Source of the DNA: Zafaria cholistanensis | Lineage (GTDB): Bacteria; Actinomycetota; Actinomycetes; Actinomycetales; Micrococcaceae | Assembly (NCBI RefSeq): GCF_008580665.1 | Contig: NZ_BKDJ01000012.1 | Coordinates: forward strand, 30,125-94,124 | Direction: 5' to 3' | Length of the DNA: 64,000 nucleotides | Shown: positions 51,283 through 60,408 of the stretch, piece by piece | Layout: each line of letters opens with the position of its first letter | Numbering within the stretch: the stretch's first letter is position 1 | Made by a program: the position numbers and the translations under genes | The notes under the pieces: model-generated | Seen by the model: only the letters and a program-made list of their open reading frames with translations | The model's database searches: none | Told to the model about the DNA's origin: nothing

Positions 51283-51292
51283 CAATTCTCCT

Positions 51293-51320
51293 TGGGCAGG
51301 TAGGCCAGTCTACCTACCCA
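51293..51320. promoter_or_regulatory. TetR operator overlapping the tetR-eamA promoter
   Basis: A 28-bp imperfect palindrome with 11 of 14 matching half-site positions (TGGG, AGGTAG and inner C). A minus-strand TAGACT -10 (51307-51312) lies within it, 24 nt before the TetR start codon. Confidence 0.75.
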
Positions 51321-51389
51321 AGGAGCGGCCGGGAACCGCATCCGCCGACGGGAGCGCGGGAACGCGGGAAGGCCGGGACGCCCGGGTAC

Positions 51390-51839
51390 CTACGCCATTC
51401 CCGGGGCGCTGTCCTGGATGCGGTGCAGGTGCTCGCGCGGTACCCGGTCGCGGTCGTAGGTGATCTCCGTGTAGCCGTGCGGGGCCGGGAGCCCGTCCTC
51501 GCCCAAATTGACGAAGACGATCTTTTCGATGGTCAGGATCGACTGGCGCGTGAACATGTTGCGCACCTCCGCACGCATGGTCAGCGAGGTCCGGCCGAAC
51601 GCCGTGGCGGTCAGGCCCATTTCGACCAGGTCGCCCTGCTGCGCCGAGGACACGAAATTGATCTCCGACATGTACTTGGTGACCGCGTTGCCGTTGCCGA
51701 GCTGGACGATCGCGTAGATCGCCGCCTCCTCGTCAATCCAGCGCAGCAGCGAGCCGCCAAAGAGCGTCCCGTTGGCGTTCAGGTCCTCCGGGCGGACCCA
51801 CTTGCGGGTGTGGAAGGTGATGTCGTTGTCGCGTGCCAT
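51390..51839 (-). CDS. Acyl-CoA thioesterase (YciA-like hot-dog fold)
   Basis: A 149-residue hot-dog protein with N-A-N-G-T-L-F-G-G-S-L-L-R-W-I-D-E (the family's N/D-G-G motif) near residue 21 and E-I-N-F-V-S near residue 59. It hydrolyses acyl-CoA esters. TATTGT ends 7 bases before the ATG, so a leaderless mRNA is likely. Confidence 0.93.
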   Translation of the reverse strand: MARDNDITFHTRKWVRPEDLNANGTLFGGSLLRWIDEEAAIYAIVQLGNGNAVTKYMSEINFVSSAQQGDLVEMGLTATAFGRTSLTMRAEVRNMFTRQSILTIEKIVFVNLGEDGLPAPHGYTEITYDRDRVPREHLHRIQDSAPGMA

Positions 51840-51846
51840 GTACCGA

Positions 51847-51852
51847 ACAATA
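51847..51852 (-). promoter_or_regulatory. -10 element of a probable leaderless thioesterase promoter
   Basis: TATTGT on the minus strand, 7 nt before the ATG. Confidence 0.55.
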
Positions 51853-52069
51853 GCGGCCTGGAAGGCCGGGGCCCGGATGCGCGCAGGGCCCGCCGGGAGT
51901 GGCCGGTCCATGCGCCGCCTCTTGACTGGGCAAACCAGCCGGACATACTTGGGGCCATGGTGCTGAGTGGGCCGAAAAGGAAATCCGCCCGTTGGAGAAC
52001 GGGTTCGCCACGCCCGGGAGGGGCCGCCCGACCGGGCGCCGGAGCCCGGGGCCTCGAGCGGGGAAGCCG

Positions 52070-52585
52070 ATGAACACTGTTGAAGAGACGATTGACGTCG
52101 CGGTGCCGGTGCACACCGCCTACAACCAGTGGACACAGTTCGAGAGCTTTCCGCGGTTCATGGCCCTGGTGAAGGATGTGGAGCAGCTCCGCCCCAACCT
52201 CCTGCGGTGGGTGGTGGGGCGTGGCCCGCTGCGGCACGAGTTCGATGTGGAGATTGTGGAACAGGTTCCCGATTCCCATGTGGCGTGGCGAAGCCTCGAC
52301 CGGCGTTTCATGCACCAGGGAAAGGTGCTGTTCCGTGCAGCGGCCCCGGAGCGCACCACGGTTGTTGCGCGCCTGGATGTCAGCCCCGCCGGAATGGGCC
52401 TCCTCGCCCACCTGCCGGGGCTTGCCCCGCGCGTTGTCCACGCCGAACTCGTCCATTTCAAAGAGTTCATCGAGAGCGTGGGCCAGGAGGGCGGATCCTG
52501 GCGCGGCACGATCCGCAACGGCCACGTCTACCCCGTGGGGCCGGAACCGGCCAGAAGCCGGGTCCCGCGCTGGCCCGTCGGATAA
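52070..52585 (+). CDS. SRPBCC family protein
   Basis: A 171-residue START-like protein with E-E-T-I-D-V-A-V-P-V-H-T-A-Y-N-Q-W-T-Q-F at the start, clearly related to the protein at 43909 (shared pattern T-I-x-V-x-V-P, W-T, F-P-x-F). GGGAAG precedes the ATG. It is 23 bp upstream of the oxidoreductase gene, so both are in one unit. Confidence 0.88.
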   Translation: MNTVEETIDVAVPVHTAYNQWTQFESFPRFMALVKDVEQLRPNLLRWVVGRGPLRHEFDVEIVEQVPDSHVAWRSLDRRFMHQGKVLFRAAAPERTTVVARLDVSPAGMGLLAHLPGLAPRVVHAELVHFKEFIESVGQEGGSWRGTIRNGHVYPVGPEPARSRVPRWPVG

Positions 52586-52608
52586 ACCTGAAGCGAGGGA
52601 CCTGCCCA

Positions 52609-54900
52609 ATGAGACCTTCACACGAACAGCCGGACGAACGCCCCACCGTCACCAAGCCCAAAGAATGGGCCGCGGGGCTGCCCGGGGTAGCCCATGCCCT
52701 GGAATACTCCCTGGGGCAGACCTCGGTGCCGCGGACGGCAACGACGCTGCTGGCCATCAACCAGCCGGACGGCATCGACTGCCCAGGCTGCGCCTGGGCG
52801 GATCCGACTCCCGGACACCGGCACCGGAACGAATACTGCGAGAACGGCGCCAAGCACATCAACGACGAGGCCACTTCGCGGCGCATCACCTCCGACTTCT
52901 TTCGCCAATATTCGGTCACCGACCTGAACCGGCAGTCCGACCTGTGGCTTAACCAACAGGGGCGGCTCACCGAGCCGATGGTCAAACGGCCCGATTCGGA
53001 CCACTATGAGCCCATCAGCTGGCCCGAGGCCCTGGGGCTGCTGGCCGGGGAGCTGAAGGCGCTGGACTCGCCCGACGAGGCCGCCTTCTACACCTCGGGG
53101 CGGGTCAGCAACGAGGCCGCGTTCGTCCTGCAGCTCTTCGCCCGGGCCTTCGGCACCAACAACCTTCCCGACTGCAGCAACCTGTGCCATGAATCCAGTG
53201 GCTTCGCCCTGTCCGAGACCCTGGGCACCGGCAAGGGAACGGTGAGCCTGGAAGACATCCACCACGCCGACCTGATTTTCCTGGTGGGGCAAAACCCCGG
53301 ATCCAACCACCCCCGCCAGCTCTCCGCGCTGGAGGAGGCGAAGAACAACGGTGCCCGCATCATCGCCGTGAACCCGTTGCCCGAGGCCGGGCTGCTGCGG
53401 TTTAAAAACCCGCAAAAGCCCCGCGGGATCGCCGGCCGCGGCGTCCGGATCGCCGACCGGTTCCTCCAGATCCGCAGCGGTGGCGACCTTGCACTGTTTC
53501 AGGGCCTGAACCGGCTCCTGCTGGAGGCCGAAGACGCCCGGCCGGGCACCGTGCTCGACCACGACTTCATCCGCTCCAACACAAGCGGCTTCGAGGAGTT
53601 CTCCCAACATGCCCGGACGATCGCCTGGGAGGACATCCTGGCCGCGACCGGGCTGACCCGCACGGAAATCGAACAGGCCGGGGACGACGTCCTGCGCAGT
53701 GAACGCGTCATCGTCTGCTGGGCCATGGGAGTGACCCAACACCGGCACGCGGTCCCCACCGTCCGGGAGATCGTGAACTTCCTGCTGCTGCGCGGAAACC
53801 TCGGCAAGCCCGGAGCCGGGGCCTGCCCGGTGCGCGGACACAGCAACGTCCAGGGCGACCGCACGATGGGGATCTGGGAACGGATGCCGGACAATTTCCT
53901 TGACTCGCTGCAGGAGGAGTTCGGTTTCGAACCGCCCCGCGCCCACGGGGTCGATGCGGTGAACGCGATCAGGGGCATGCGCGACGGACACATCAAGGTC
54001 TTCGTCGGTGTGGCGGGCAACTTCGTCCGTGCCGCTCCGGACAGCGATGCCACCGAGGATGCCATTCGGCGGTGCAGCCTCACCGCGCATATCTCCACCA
54101 AGCTCAACAGGTCCCATACGGTGTGCGGCCGAACCGCGCTTATCCTGCCGGCCCTGGGCCGCACGGAGCGGGACATCCAGGCCACCGGCGAGCAGTTCGT
54201 CACCGTGGAGGACTCCATGAGCGAGGTGCACACCTCCCAAGGACGCCTGGAGCCGGCCTCCAGGACCCTGCTCAGCGAGGTCGCCATCCTTTGCCGCCTG
54301 GCGCGCCTGACCCTCGACGGCAAGGCAAATATCCCCTGGGACCAGTTCGAAGGCGACTACGGGCTCATCCGTGACCGGATCTCCAGGGTCATCGCGGGTT
54401 TCCAGCACTTTAACCGCCGGGTGGTCCGCCCCGGCGGCATCAGGCTGCCCAACCCGGTCAACGAGGGGGTCTTTCCCACTCCCGCGGGCAAGGCGCTGTT
54501 TACCCGCAACGCCTGGCAGATGCCGGAGGTGCCCGAAGGGCACCTGGTGCTGCAGACGCTGCGCTCCCATGACCAGTGGAACACGATCCCCTACACCGAC
54601 AACGACCGCTATCGGGGCATCCATGGCGGCCGCAGGGTGGTCCTGGTGAACCCCGCGGACCTCGCCCGGCTTGCGCTGGAAGAGGGGCAGCTGGTGGACC
54701 TGGTGGGTGTGTGGGGCGACGGCGTCGAACGCCGCGCGGAGGGTTTCCGCACGGTTCCCTATCCGACGGCGGTGGGCTGTGCCGCCGCGTACTACCCGGA
54801 AACCAATGTCCTGCTGCCGTTGGACAGCGTGGCCGAGACCAGCAACCAGCCCACCGCCAAGGGCATCGTGGTCCGGCTGGAGCCCGCCGCCGGTGAGTGA
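52609..54900 (+). CDS. FdhF/YdeP-type molybdopterin oxidoreductase
   Basis: A 763-residue member of the molybdopterin oxidoreductase superfamily (YdeP branch). The N-terminus has C58-P-G-C61 and C77 in place of a full ferredoxin-like four-cysteine motif. The L-C-H-E-S-S-G motif near residue 200 corresponds to the metal-ligand Cys/Sec site of formate dehydrogenases. The C-terminal molydopterin-dinucleotide domain (about 640-760) is present. YdeP is linked to acid resistance in E. coli, and its reaction is not settled. GAGGG precedes the ATG. A hairpin ends the unit. Confidence 0.9.
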   Translation: MRPSHEQPDERPTVTKPKEWAAGLPGVAHALEYSLGQTSVPRTATTLLAINQPDGIDCPGCAWADPTPGHRHRNEYCENGAKHINDEATSRRITSDFFRQYSVTDLNRQSDLWLNQQGRLTEPMVKRPDSDHYEPISWPEALGLLAGELKALDSPDEAAFYTSGRVSNEAAFVLQLFARAFGTNNLPDCSNLCHESSGFALSETLGTGKGTVSLEDIHHADLIFLVGQNPGSNHPRQLSALEEAKNNGARIIAVNPLPEAGLLRFKNPQKPRGIAGRGVRIADRFLQIRSGGDLALFQGLNRLLLEAEDARPGTVLDHDFIRSNTSGFEEFSQHARTIAWEDILAATGLTRTEIEQAGDDVLRSERVIVCWAMGVTQHRHAVPTVREIVNFLLLRGNLGKPGAGACPVRGHSNVQGDRTMGIWERMPDNFLDSLQEEFGFEPPRAHGVDAVNAIRGMRDGHIKVFVGVAGNFVRAAPDSDATEDAIRRCSLTAHISTKLNRSHTVCGRTALILPALGRTERDIQATGEQFVTVEDSMSEVHTSQGRLEPASRTLLSEVAILCRLARLTLDGKANIPWDQFEGDYGLIRDRISRVIAGFQHFNRRVVRPGGIRLPNPVNEGVFPTPAGKALFTRNAWQMPEVPEGHLVLQTLRSHDQWNTIPYTDNDRYRGIHGGRRVVLVNPADLARLALEEGQLVDLVGVWGDGVERRAEGFRTVPYPTAVGCAAAYYPETNVLLPLDSVAETSNQPTAKGIVVRLEPAAGE

Positions 54901-54906
54901 GGACCG

Positions 54907-54938
54907 CCCCGCCCGTGGGGGGAGGAAGCCGGGCGGGG
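54907..54938 (+). terminator. Hairpin after the oxidoreductase gene
   Basis: A 9-bp perfect stem (54907-54915 with 54930-54938), 6 bp after the stop. Confidence 0.55.
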
Positions 54939-55026
54939 ATTCCGGGCGAAGGATCCCGGGACGGCGCCAGCCTCCTGGCCATACGCCCGGCCCATCGGCC
55001 TCGCTGTATGCCTGCCGCGGGCATAC

Positions 55027-55515
55027 CTAGCCCACGGGCACGGTGCGCCGCAGCACCTTGGCGTAGCAGCGCGAGTCGGCGTTCCCGGCATAGGGGCCGA
55101 AGCCCGGGATTACCGAATAGCCGCCGCGTTCGTAGAACCGGCGGCCGTTGTGCTGGAACGATCCCGCCTCCGCCCGCAGTTCCAGGTAGCCCTCCCGCGC
55201 CGCCCGGGCTTCCAAGGCGTTCAGGATCTCGAAGGACACCCCGGAACCGCGGGCGTAGGGAACCACGTAGACCCGCTTGATTTCGGCCGTGTGCCCGTCC
55301 AGCCGGCGCAGTCCGCCGCAGCCGAGGGGTTCGCCCGAGCTGCGCTTGTAGGCGACCAGGAAAAGCGGCATGTCATCGGCCGACGGCGGCGGGCCGGGTT
55401 CGTGCAGCGGGTCCCCGGCGAGGACGGTCAATTCGCGCTGCTGCGCCTCGCGCAGGGCTGCCCCCACGGGATTGGACCAGTCGACCTCCGCGAAAGTCAG
55501 CCATTGGGTGTGCAT
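55027..55515 (-). CDS. GNAT family N-acetyltransferase
   Basis: A 162-residue acetyltransferase: G-C-G-G-L-R-R-L, I-K-R-V-Y-V-V-P-Y-A-R-G-S-G-V (acetyl-CoA loop) and F-Y-E-R-G-G-Y at the end. GAGGAGG precedes the ATG. The acceptor is unknown. Confidence 0.92.
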   Translation of the reverse strand: MHTQWLTFAEVDWSNPVGAALREAQQRELTVLAGDPLHEPGPPPSADDMPLFLVAYKRSSGEPLGCGGLRRLDGHTAEIKRVYVVPYARGSGVSFEILNALEARAAREGYLELRAEAGSFQHNGRRFYERGGYSVIPGFGPYAGNADSRCYAKVLRRTVPVG

Positions 55516-55708
55516 TCCGCCTCCTCATCCACCGGCAGTCCGGTGCCGCGCTTTGGCCCCGCCGTCGGGGTACCCACCACACTAGGAGGCAGCCGTTTCG
55601 CCGGCGTTTCGGCCGTGTGAGCAGCGCCGCAACAGCGTGTTGCCGTGCACGTCCCCGCCCACCGTCCCCCGTCCATGTCTACGTGCAGGGGCCCGGCCGG
55701 TCCCGGGC

Positions 55709-56167
55709 CTATCCCGGCAGGCGCGTGTCCAGGTCTTCGAAAATCAGGAAGGTCTGGGTGTCCAAAACCCCGGGCATCGACTGCAGGTGGTCGAAGATGA
55801 CCCGGCGCAGGTCCACGTTGTCGCGCGCGCGGACCAGCAGGATGACGTCGAAGTTGCCCCCCACGAGTCCGATGTGCTGGACCTCCGGGATGGACGCTAG
55901 ACGCTCGCGCAGTTCGCGCCACGAGTGCTGGCGCAGCTTCAGCGTCACGTACGCGGAGGCGTTCAGGCCCGACTTCACCGGATCGACGATGGCCGAATAG
56001 CGCAGGATGACTCCCTCCTGCTCCAGGCGGCGGATGCGGGAGTAGGCATGGGCCCGGGAGATGTGGGTCCGCTGGGCCAGCAGGGTGATGGACTGCCGGG
56101 CATCCCGGGTCAGCTCGGCGATGATGCGGCGGTCGATCTCGTCCAGCGGCGTGCGTGATGGTTCCAT
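55709..56167 (-). CDS. Lrp/AsnC family regulator (likely controls the adjacent dehydrogenase operon)
   Basis: A 152-residue Lrp-type protein: helix-turn-helix at residues about 22-45 (S-I-T-L-L-A-Q-R-T-H-I-S-R-A) and a C-terminal RAM domain (V-G-G-N-F-D-V-I-L-L-V). It is divergent from the E1alpha gene across 211 bp. A BkdR-like sensor of branched-chain amino acids is the best guess because such regulators sit next to bkd operons. Confidence 0.9.
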   Translation of the reverse strand: MEPSRTPLDEIDRRIIAELTRDARQSITLLAQRTHISRAHAYSRIRRLEQEGVILRYSAIVDPVKSGLNASAYVTLKLRQHSWRELRERLASIPEVQHIGLVGGNFDVILLVRARDNVDLRRVIFDHLQSMPGVLDTQTFLIFEDLDTRLPG

Positions 56168-56217
56168 GGGGTCTTTCAGTGGGTGTGACGGGTGGCACTT
56201 CCGGGCCCCCTTTTATG

Positions 56218-56240
56218 ATGTTTTGTCCACCAAAATAACC
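56218..56240. promoter_or_regulatory. Candidate Lrp-binding site
   Basis: An AT-rich inverted repeat TTTTG-TCCAC-CAAAA (56221-56235), with 7 of 9 matches when extended, in otherwise GC-rich DNA between the divergent regulator and E1alpha genes. Confidence 0.5.
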
Positions 56241-56378
56241 CGACCGTAACCAATCTTCCACGTTTTGCGCCGCGTCTGGATACGATCCGCCCTCCTTCCC
56301 ATACTGGAGTCCAACACGCTGTCCGCCGTGGTGTGCGACACACCGCCGGCGGCGCATCCATCGACAGGGAGGCACGCC

Positions 56379-57578
56379 ATGACCCAAGCCGCATCAAGTG
56401 CCGGGCCGGTGCGCCCGGGCATCCCGGCCGCCCGGCCGGACGCCGCTGCCCAGGCCTTCGGGATCACCCCCGAGGATTACATGCTCCCCACGCGCGGACA
56501 GATCCAGATCATCGATGAGCAGGGGCGCGTGCGGCCGGTCGCGGAACAGGGCACGGCCCCGGGCCACGAGTACCCGCTGCCGGAGGGGCCCGAACTGCTG
56601 GCCGCCTACGAACGCCTGGTGGTCGGACGCCGCGTCAACGACCAGAACTCAGCCCTGGTGCGGCAGGGCCGCATGGCCGTCTACCCCTCCAGCCACGGCC
56701 AGGAGGCCTGCCAGGTCGCCGCCGCGCTGTGCCTGCGCGAGGACGACTGGCTCTTCCCCACCTACCGCGACTCGGTGGCCGTGATGACCAAGGGCGTGGA
56801 CCCGGTGGAGGCCATGACCATCTTCCGTGGCGACTGGCACGGGGGCTACGACCCCACCAGGCACAAGGTCGGCATCCAGTGCACCCCGCTGACCACCCAG
56901 TTGCTGCACGCCGTCGGGGTGGCCCATGCCGCCAAGCTGCGCGGGGAGGACACCGTGGTGCTGGCCATGTGCGGGGACGGAGCCACCAGCGAGGGCGACT
57001 TCCACGAGGCCCTGAACTTCGCCGCCGTGTTCCAGCTGCCCGTGGTGTTCTTCGTGCAGAACAACGGGTACGCCATCTCCGTCCCGCTGTCGGCCCAGTC
57101 CGCCGCTCCGTCGCTGGCCCACAAGGCCGTGGGATACGGCATGGCCGGCGAGCGCGTGGACGGCAACGACCTGGTGGCCCTGCTGGCGGTCCTGGACCGC
57201 GGCGTGGAGCTGGCCCGCAACGGCTCGGGCCCGCTGCTGGTGGAGGCGCACACGTACCGCATCCAGGCCCACACCAACGCGGACGACGCCACCCGCTACC
57301 GCGAGGACGCCGAGGTCCAGGCGTGGCTGGCCAAGGATCCGGTGACCCGGATGCGTGCCTACCTGCGCGAGGGCGGGCTGCTGGATGACGCGGCGGAGGA
57401 ACGCATCGCCGCGGCTGCCGAGGCAACCGCCGCCACCCTGCGCGCGGGGATGAATGCCGAGGCCACGATCGACCCGCAGGACCTGTTCCGCTACGTCTAC
57501 ACCACCCCCACGCCGCAGCTGGTGGAGCAGTCCGTCCGGCTTGCCGACGAACTCTCCCGCGAGGAGGACACCAAGTGA
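56379..57578 (+). CDS. bkdA: 2-oxoacid dehydrogenase E1 component, alpha subunit
   Basis: A 399-residue TPP-dependent subunit. The TPP/Mg motif starts at G-D-G-A-T-S-E-G-D-F-H-E-A-L-N and ends at F-F-V-Q-N-N (about residues 199-228). The N-terminal L-P-E-G-P and Y-R-D-S-V regions fit the branched-chain/pyruvate E1alpha group. It decarboxylates the 2-oxoacid and passes the acyl group to the E2 lipoyl arm. AGGGAGG precedes the ATG. The stop overlaps the E1beta GTG start. Branched-chain specificity is inferred from the Lrp neighbour; pyruvate is the main alternative. Confidence 0.88.
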   Translation: MTQAASSAGPVRPGIPAARPDAAAQAFGITPEDYMLPTRGQIQIIDEQGRVRPVAEQGTAPGHEYPLPEGPELLAAYERLVVGRRVNDQNSALVRQGRMAVYPSSHGQEACQVAAALCLREDDWLFPTYRDSVAVMTKGVDPVEAMTIFRGDWHGGYDPTRHKVGIQCTPLTTQLLHAVGVAHAAKLRGEDTVVLAMCGDGATSEGDFHEALNFAAVFQLPVVFFVQNNGYAISVPLSAQSAAPSLAHKAVGYGMAGERVDGNDLVALLAVLDRGVELARNGSGPLLVEAHTYRIQAHTNADDATRYREDAEVQAWLAKDPVTRMRAYLREGGLLDDAAEERIAAAAEATAATLRAGMNAEATIDPQDLFRYVYTTPTPQLVEQSVRLADELSREEDTK

Positions 57579-58723
57579 GCCAGACCGCCACCCCCGAATC
57601 GACCACCACCAATGTCCCCGCCGCCGCGGCCGCCGCCCGCCAGGCCTCCAGCCGCGCGGGCAGCGCCGGCATCCCGGCGGTCCGGCCCGAACCTGCGGCC
57701 ACCTCCGCGTCCAAGCCCGATCTGGGCCCGGTAACGTTTGCGAAGGCGCTGAACACGGCCCTGGCCGATGCGCTGGAAGCGGACCCCGCCGTCGTTATGT
57801 TCGGCGAGGACATCGGCACCCTGGGCGGGGTCTTCCGCATCACCGACGGGCTGACCGCCCGGTTCGGGCGCAGCCGCTGCTTCGACACCCCGCTGGCCGA
57901 ATCCGGAATCGTGGGCATGGCGGTGGGCATGGCCATGAACGGGATGCGCCCGGTAATCGAGATGCAGTTCGACGCGTTCGCCTACCCGGCGTTCGAGCAG
58001 ATCGCCTCCCACGTGGCCAAGATGCACAACCGCAGCCGGGGCAGGCTGAAAATGCCCATGGTCATCCGCATCCCGTACGCGGGCGGCATTGGCGGGGTGG
58101 AGCACCACTGTGACTCCTCCGAGTCCTACTACGCCCACACCCCGGGGCTGAAGGTCTTCGTCCCGGCCACGGTCGCCGACGGCTACCGGATGCTGCGCGA
58201 GGCGATCGACTCGGACGACCCGGTCATGTTCATGGAGCCCAAGAAGCTCTACTTCTCCAAGGAGAAGGTGGACCTGGAGGCGCTGCGCGCCGAGTACGAG
58301 GCGGGGACCTCCCGCACCGAAGGCCGCGCGGTCGTGGCCCGCGCGGGCACCGACGCCACGCTCATCGCCTACGGGCCCTCCGTGCCCGTGGCGCTGGCGG
58401 CGGCCGAGGCCGCCGCGGCCGAGGGCCGCTCGATCGAAGTCGTGGACGTGCGCACGATCGTCCCGTTCGACGACGAGACGGTCTGTGCCTCGGTCCGCAA
58501 GACCGGACGCGCCGTGGTGGTCGCCGAGACCCCCGGCTTCGCCTCTGTGGCCTCGGAGATCGTCGCCAGGGTCCAGGAGCGTTGCTTCCATTCGCTGGCC
58601 GCGCCCGTGCTGCGGGTGACCGGCTTCGACGTGCCGTTCCCGGCCCCCAAGCTTGAGCACTATTTCCTGCCGAGCGTCGACCGCATCCTCGACGCCGTCG
58701 ACGACCTGCAGTGGGAGGACTAA
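57575..58723 (+). CDS. bkdB: 2-oxoacid dehydrogenase E1 component, beta subunit
   Basis: A 382-residue subunit. After a 45-residue low-complexity tail it has F-G-E-D-I-G-T-L-G-G-V-F, F-D-T-P-L-A-E-S-G-I, and E-M-Q-F-D-A-F-A-Y-P, standard for E1beta. It completes the alpha2beta2 E1. The GTG start overlaps the alpha-subunit stop (GTGA), with GAGGAGG upstream. It is followed by E2 with 2 bp between. Confidence 0.93.
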   Translation: MSQTATPESTTTNVPAAAAAARQASSRAGSAGIPAVRPEPAATSASKPDLGPVTFAKALNTALADALEADPAVVMFGEDIGTLGGVFRITDGLTARFGRSRCFDTPLAESGIVGMAVGMAMNGMRPVIEMQFDAFAYPAFEQIASHVAKMHNRSRGRLKMPMVIRIPYAGGIGGVEHHCDSSESYYAHTPGLKVFVPATVADGYRMLREAIDSDDPVMFMEPKKLYFSKEKVDLEALRAEYEAGTSRTEGRAVVARAGTDATLIAYGPSVPVALAAAEAAAAEGRSIEVVDVRTIVPFDDETVCASVRKTGRAVVVAETPGFASVASEIVARVQERCFHSLAAPVLRVTGFDVPFPAPKLEHYFLPSVDRILDAVDDLQWED

Positions 58724-58725
58724 CC

Positions 58726-60309
58726 ATGGCCGTGAAGACATTTATGCTTCCAGACCTGGGGGAAGGGCTGACCGAAGCGGAGCTGGTGGCCTGGCTGGTG
58801 AAGGTCGGCGACCCGGTGGCCGTGGACCAGCCGATCGCCGAGGTGGAAACCGCCAAGTCCATGGTGGAGGTGCCCAGCCCCTACGCCGGGGTGGTGCATC
58901 AGCTGCACGGGGCCGCGGGGGAGACAATCGATGTGGGCAAGCCGCTGATCTCGGTGGCCGAGGGCCCCGGGAGCGAAGGCACCGGGAACGAAGGCACCGG
59001 GAACGAAGGTTCCGGGGGTGGAGGTTCCGCCGAGGGGACCGGCGCTGCCGCCGCGGCCGGCGGCCCGTTGGACGGATCCTCCGGCGGCCAGACGTATGCG
59101 GAAGAGGAACTGGCCGGGGCCCGCCCGGAGGCCGCCGCCGTCGAATCCGAAGGCTCGGGCAACGTGCTGATCGGCTACGGCACCTCCGGCGGCCATGCCG
59201 GCGGACGGACCCGGCGCCCGCGAAGCCCGCGTGGCGCTTCCGGCCCCGGCAGGGCCGGCCCTGCCGGTTCCGGCGCTGCGTCCGGCCTCAGCGCTGCTCC
59301 CGGTCCCGGCGAACGGGGGTCCCTCGCGGACTCCGCGGCCCCCGCCCAGGGCACCGGCGGCGCGATCACCCTGGAACGCGGCGTCGCCGCCCCGCTGGTG
59401 GTCTCCCCGATCGTACGCAAGCTCGCCCGCGACCACGCGGTGGACGTCGCTGCCCTGCGCGGCAGCGGCCCCGACGGGCTGGTGCTGCGGGCTGACGTCG
59501 AGGCGGCGATTTTCGCTGCCGCACCAGCGGAATCCCATCCGGAAGCCGGCGGCGCGGCGGAGGAGGCCACCGGCAGCCCCGCGTCCGACGCACTCACCGG
59601 CCTGCCGCTGGCGGCCCGGACGCCCGTCAAGGGCGTGCGCAAGGCCATTGCCCAAGCCATGACCCGCTCCCGCGCGGAGATCCCGGAGGCCACCGTCTGG
59701 GTAGACGTGGACGCGACCGCGCTGCTGGAGCTGCGCGCGGGGCTGAAGGCCGCAGACCCTGCGAACACCCCGGGCCTGCTGGCCTTGATCGCCCGGTTCA
59801 CGCTGGCCGGCCTGGCCCGGTACCCGGAACTGAACACGCGGATCGAAACGGCCGCGGACGGCAGCCAGGAGATCGTCTCCTTCGACGGCGTGAACCTCGG
59901 TTTTGCCGCGCAGACGGACCGCGGCCTGGTGGTCCCCTGCGTCCGGGGGGCACACCGGCTCAGCGCGCGCGGGCTGGACGCCGAAATCGGGCGGCTCACC
60001 GCCCTTGCCCGGGATGGCGCGGCAGCGCCCAAGGACCTGTCCGGCAGCACGTTCACGCTGAACAACTACGGGGTCTTCGGGGTGGACGGATCGGCGGCGA
60101 TCATCAACTACCCCGAGGCCGCCATCCTCGGCGTGGGGCGGATCATCGAACGCCCGTGGGTGGTGAACGGGCAGCTGGCGGTGCGGAAGGTCACCGAACT
60201 GACCCTCACGTTCGACCACCGTGTCTGCGACGGCGGCACGGCCGCCGGGTTCCTGAGGTACGTGGCGGACGCGATCCAAAACCCTGCCACGGTCCTCGCC
60301 GACCTCTAG
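58726..60309 (+). CDS. bkdC: 2-oxoacid dehydrogenase E2 component (lipoyl acyltransferase)
   Basis: A 527-residue acyltransferase. Residues 1-80 are the lipoyl domain with lipoylated K44 (E-T-A-K-S). A long Gly/Ala-rich linker follows, then the E1/E3-binding domain near 225-260 (S-P-I-V-R-K-L-A-R) and the catalytic domain with H498-x-x-x-D502-G. The ATG at 58726 follows GGGAGG. The linker DNA contains four tandem 15-bp repeats (58967-59026). No E3 (lipoamide dehydrogenase) gene is in the window, so it must come from elsewhere. A 21-bp terminator follows. Confidence 0.93.
   Translation: MAVKTFMLPDLGEGLTEAELVAWLVKVGDPVAVDQPIAEVETAKSMVEVPSPYAGVVHQLHGAAGETIDVGKPLISVAEGPGSEGTGNEGTGNEGSGGGGSAEGTGAAAAAGGPLDGSSGGQTYAEEELAGARPEAAAVESEGSGNVLIGYGTSGGHAGGRTRRPRSPRGASGPGRAGPAGSGAASGLSAAPGPGERGSLADSAAPAQGTGGAITLERGVAAPLVVSPIVRKLARDHAVDVAALRGSGPDGLVLRADVEAAIFAAAPAESHPEAGGAAEEATGSPASDALTGLPLAARTPVKGVRKAIAQAMTRSRAEIPEATVWVDVDATALLELRAGLKAADPANTPGLLALIARFTLAGLARYPELNTRIETAADGSQEIVSFDGVNLGFAAQTDRGLVVPCVRGAHRLSARGLDAEIGRLTALARDGAAAPKDLSGSTFTLNNYGVFGVDGSAAIINYPEAAILGVGRIIERPWVVNGQLAVRKVTELTLTFDHRVCDGGTAAGFLRYVADAIQNPATVLADL
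58967..59026 (+). repeat. Tandem 15-bp repeat in the E2 linker
   Basis: Four in-frame units of 15 bp (58967-58981, 58982-58996, 58997-59011, 59012-59026), the first three nearly identical, encode G-S/N-E-G-T-type repeats between lipoyl and binding domains. It adds flexible linker length and may vary between strains. Confidence 0.8.
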
Positions 60310-60312
60310 CCC

Positions 60313-60358
60313 CACGGCAACGGCCCGCACCCCTTGGGGGGTGCGGGCCGTTGCCGTG
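60313..60358. terminator. Bidirectional terminator between E2 and purB
   Basis: A perfect 21-bp stem (60313-60333 with 60338-60358), 4-nt loop, 4 bp after the E2 stop and 50 bp after purB on the other strand. Confidence 0.9.
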
Positions 60359-60408
60359 CAGTGCTGCGGCATCCGGACGCGCGGAAGCCGCGCCCGGACG
60401 CTGTGCCG

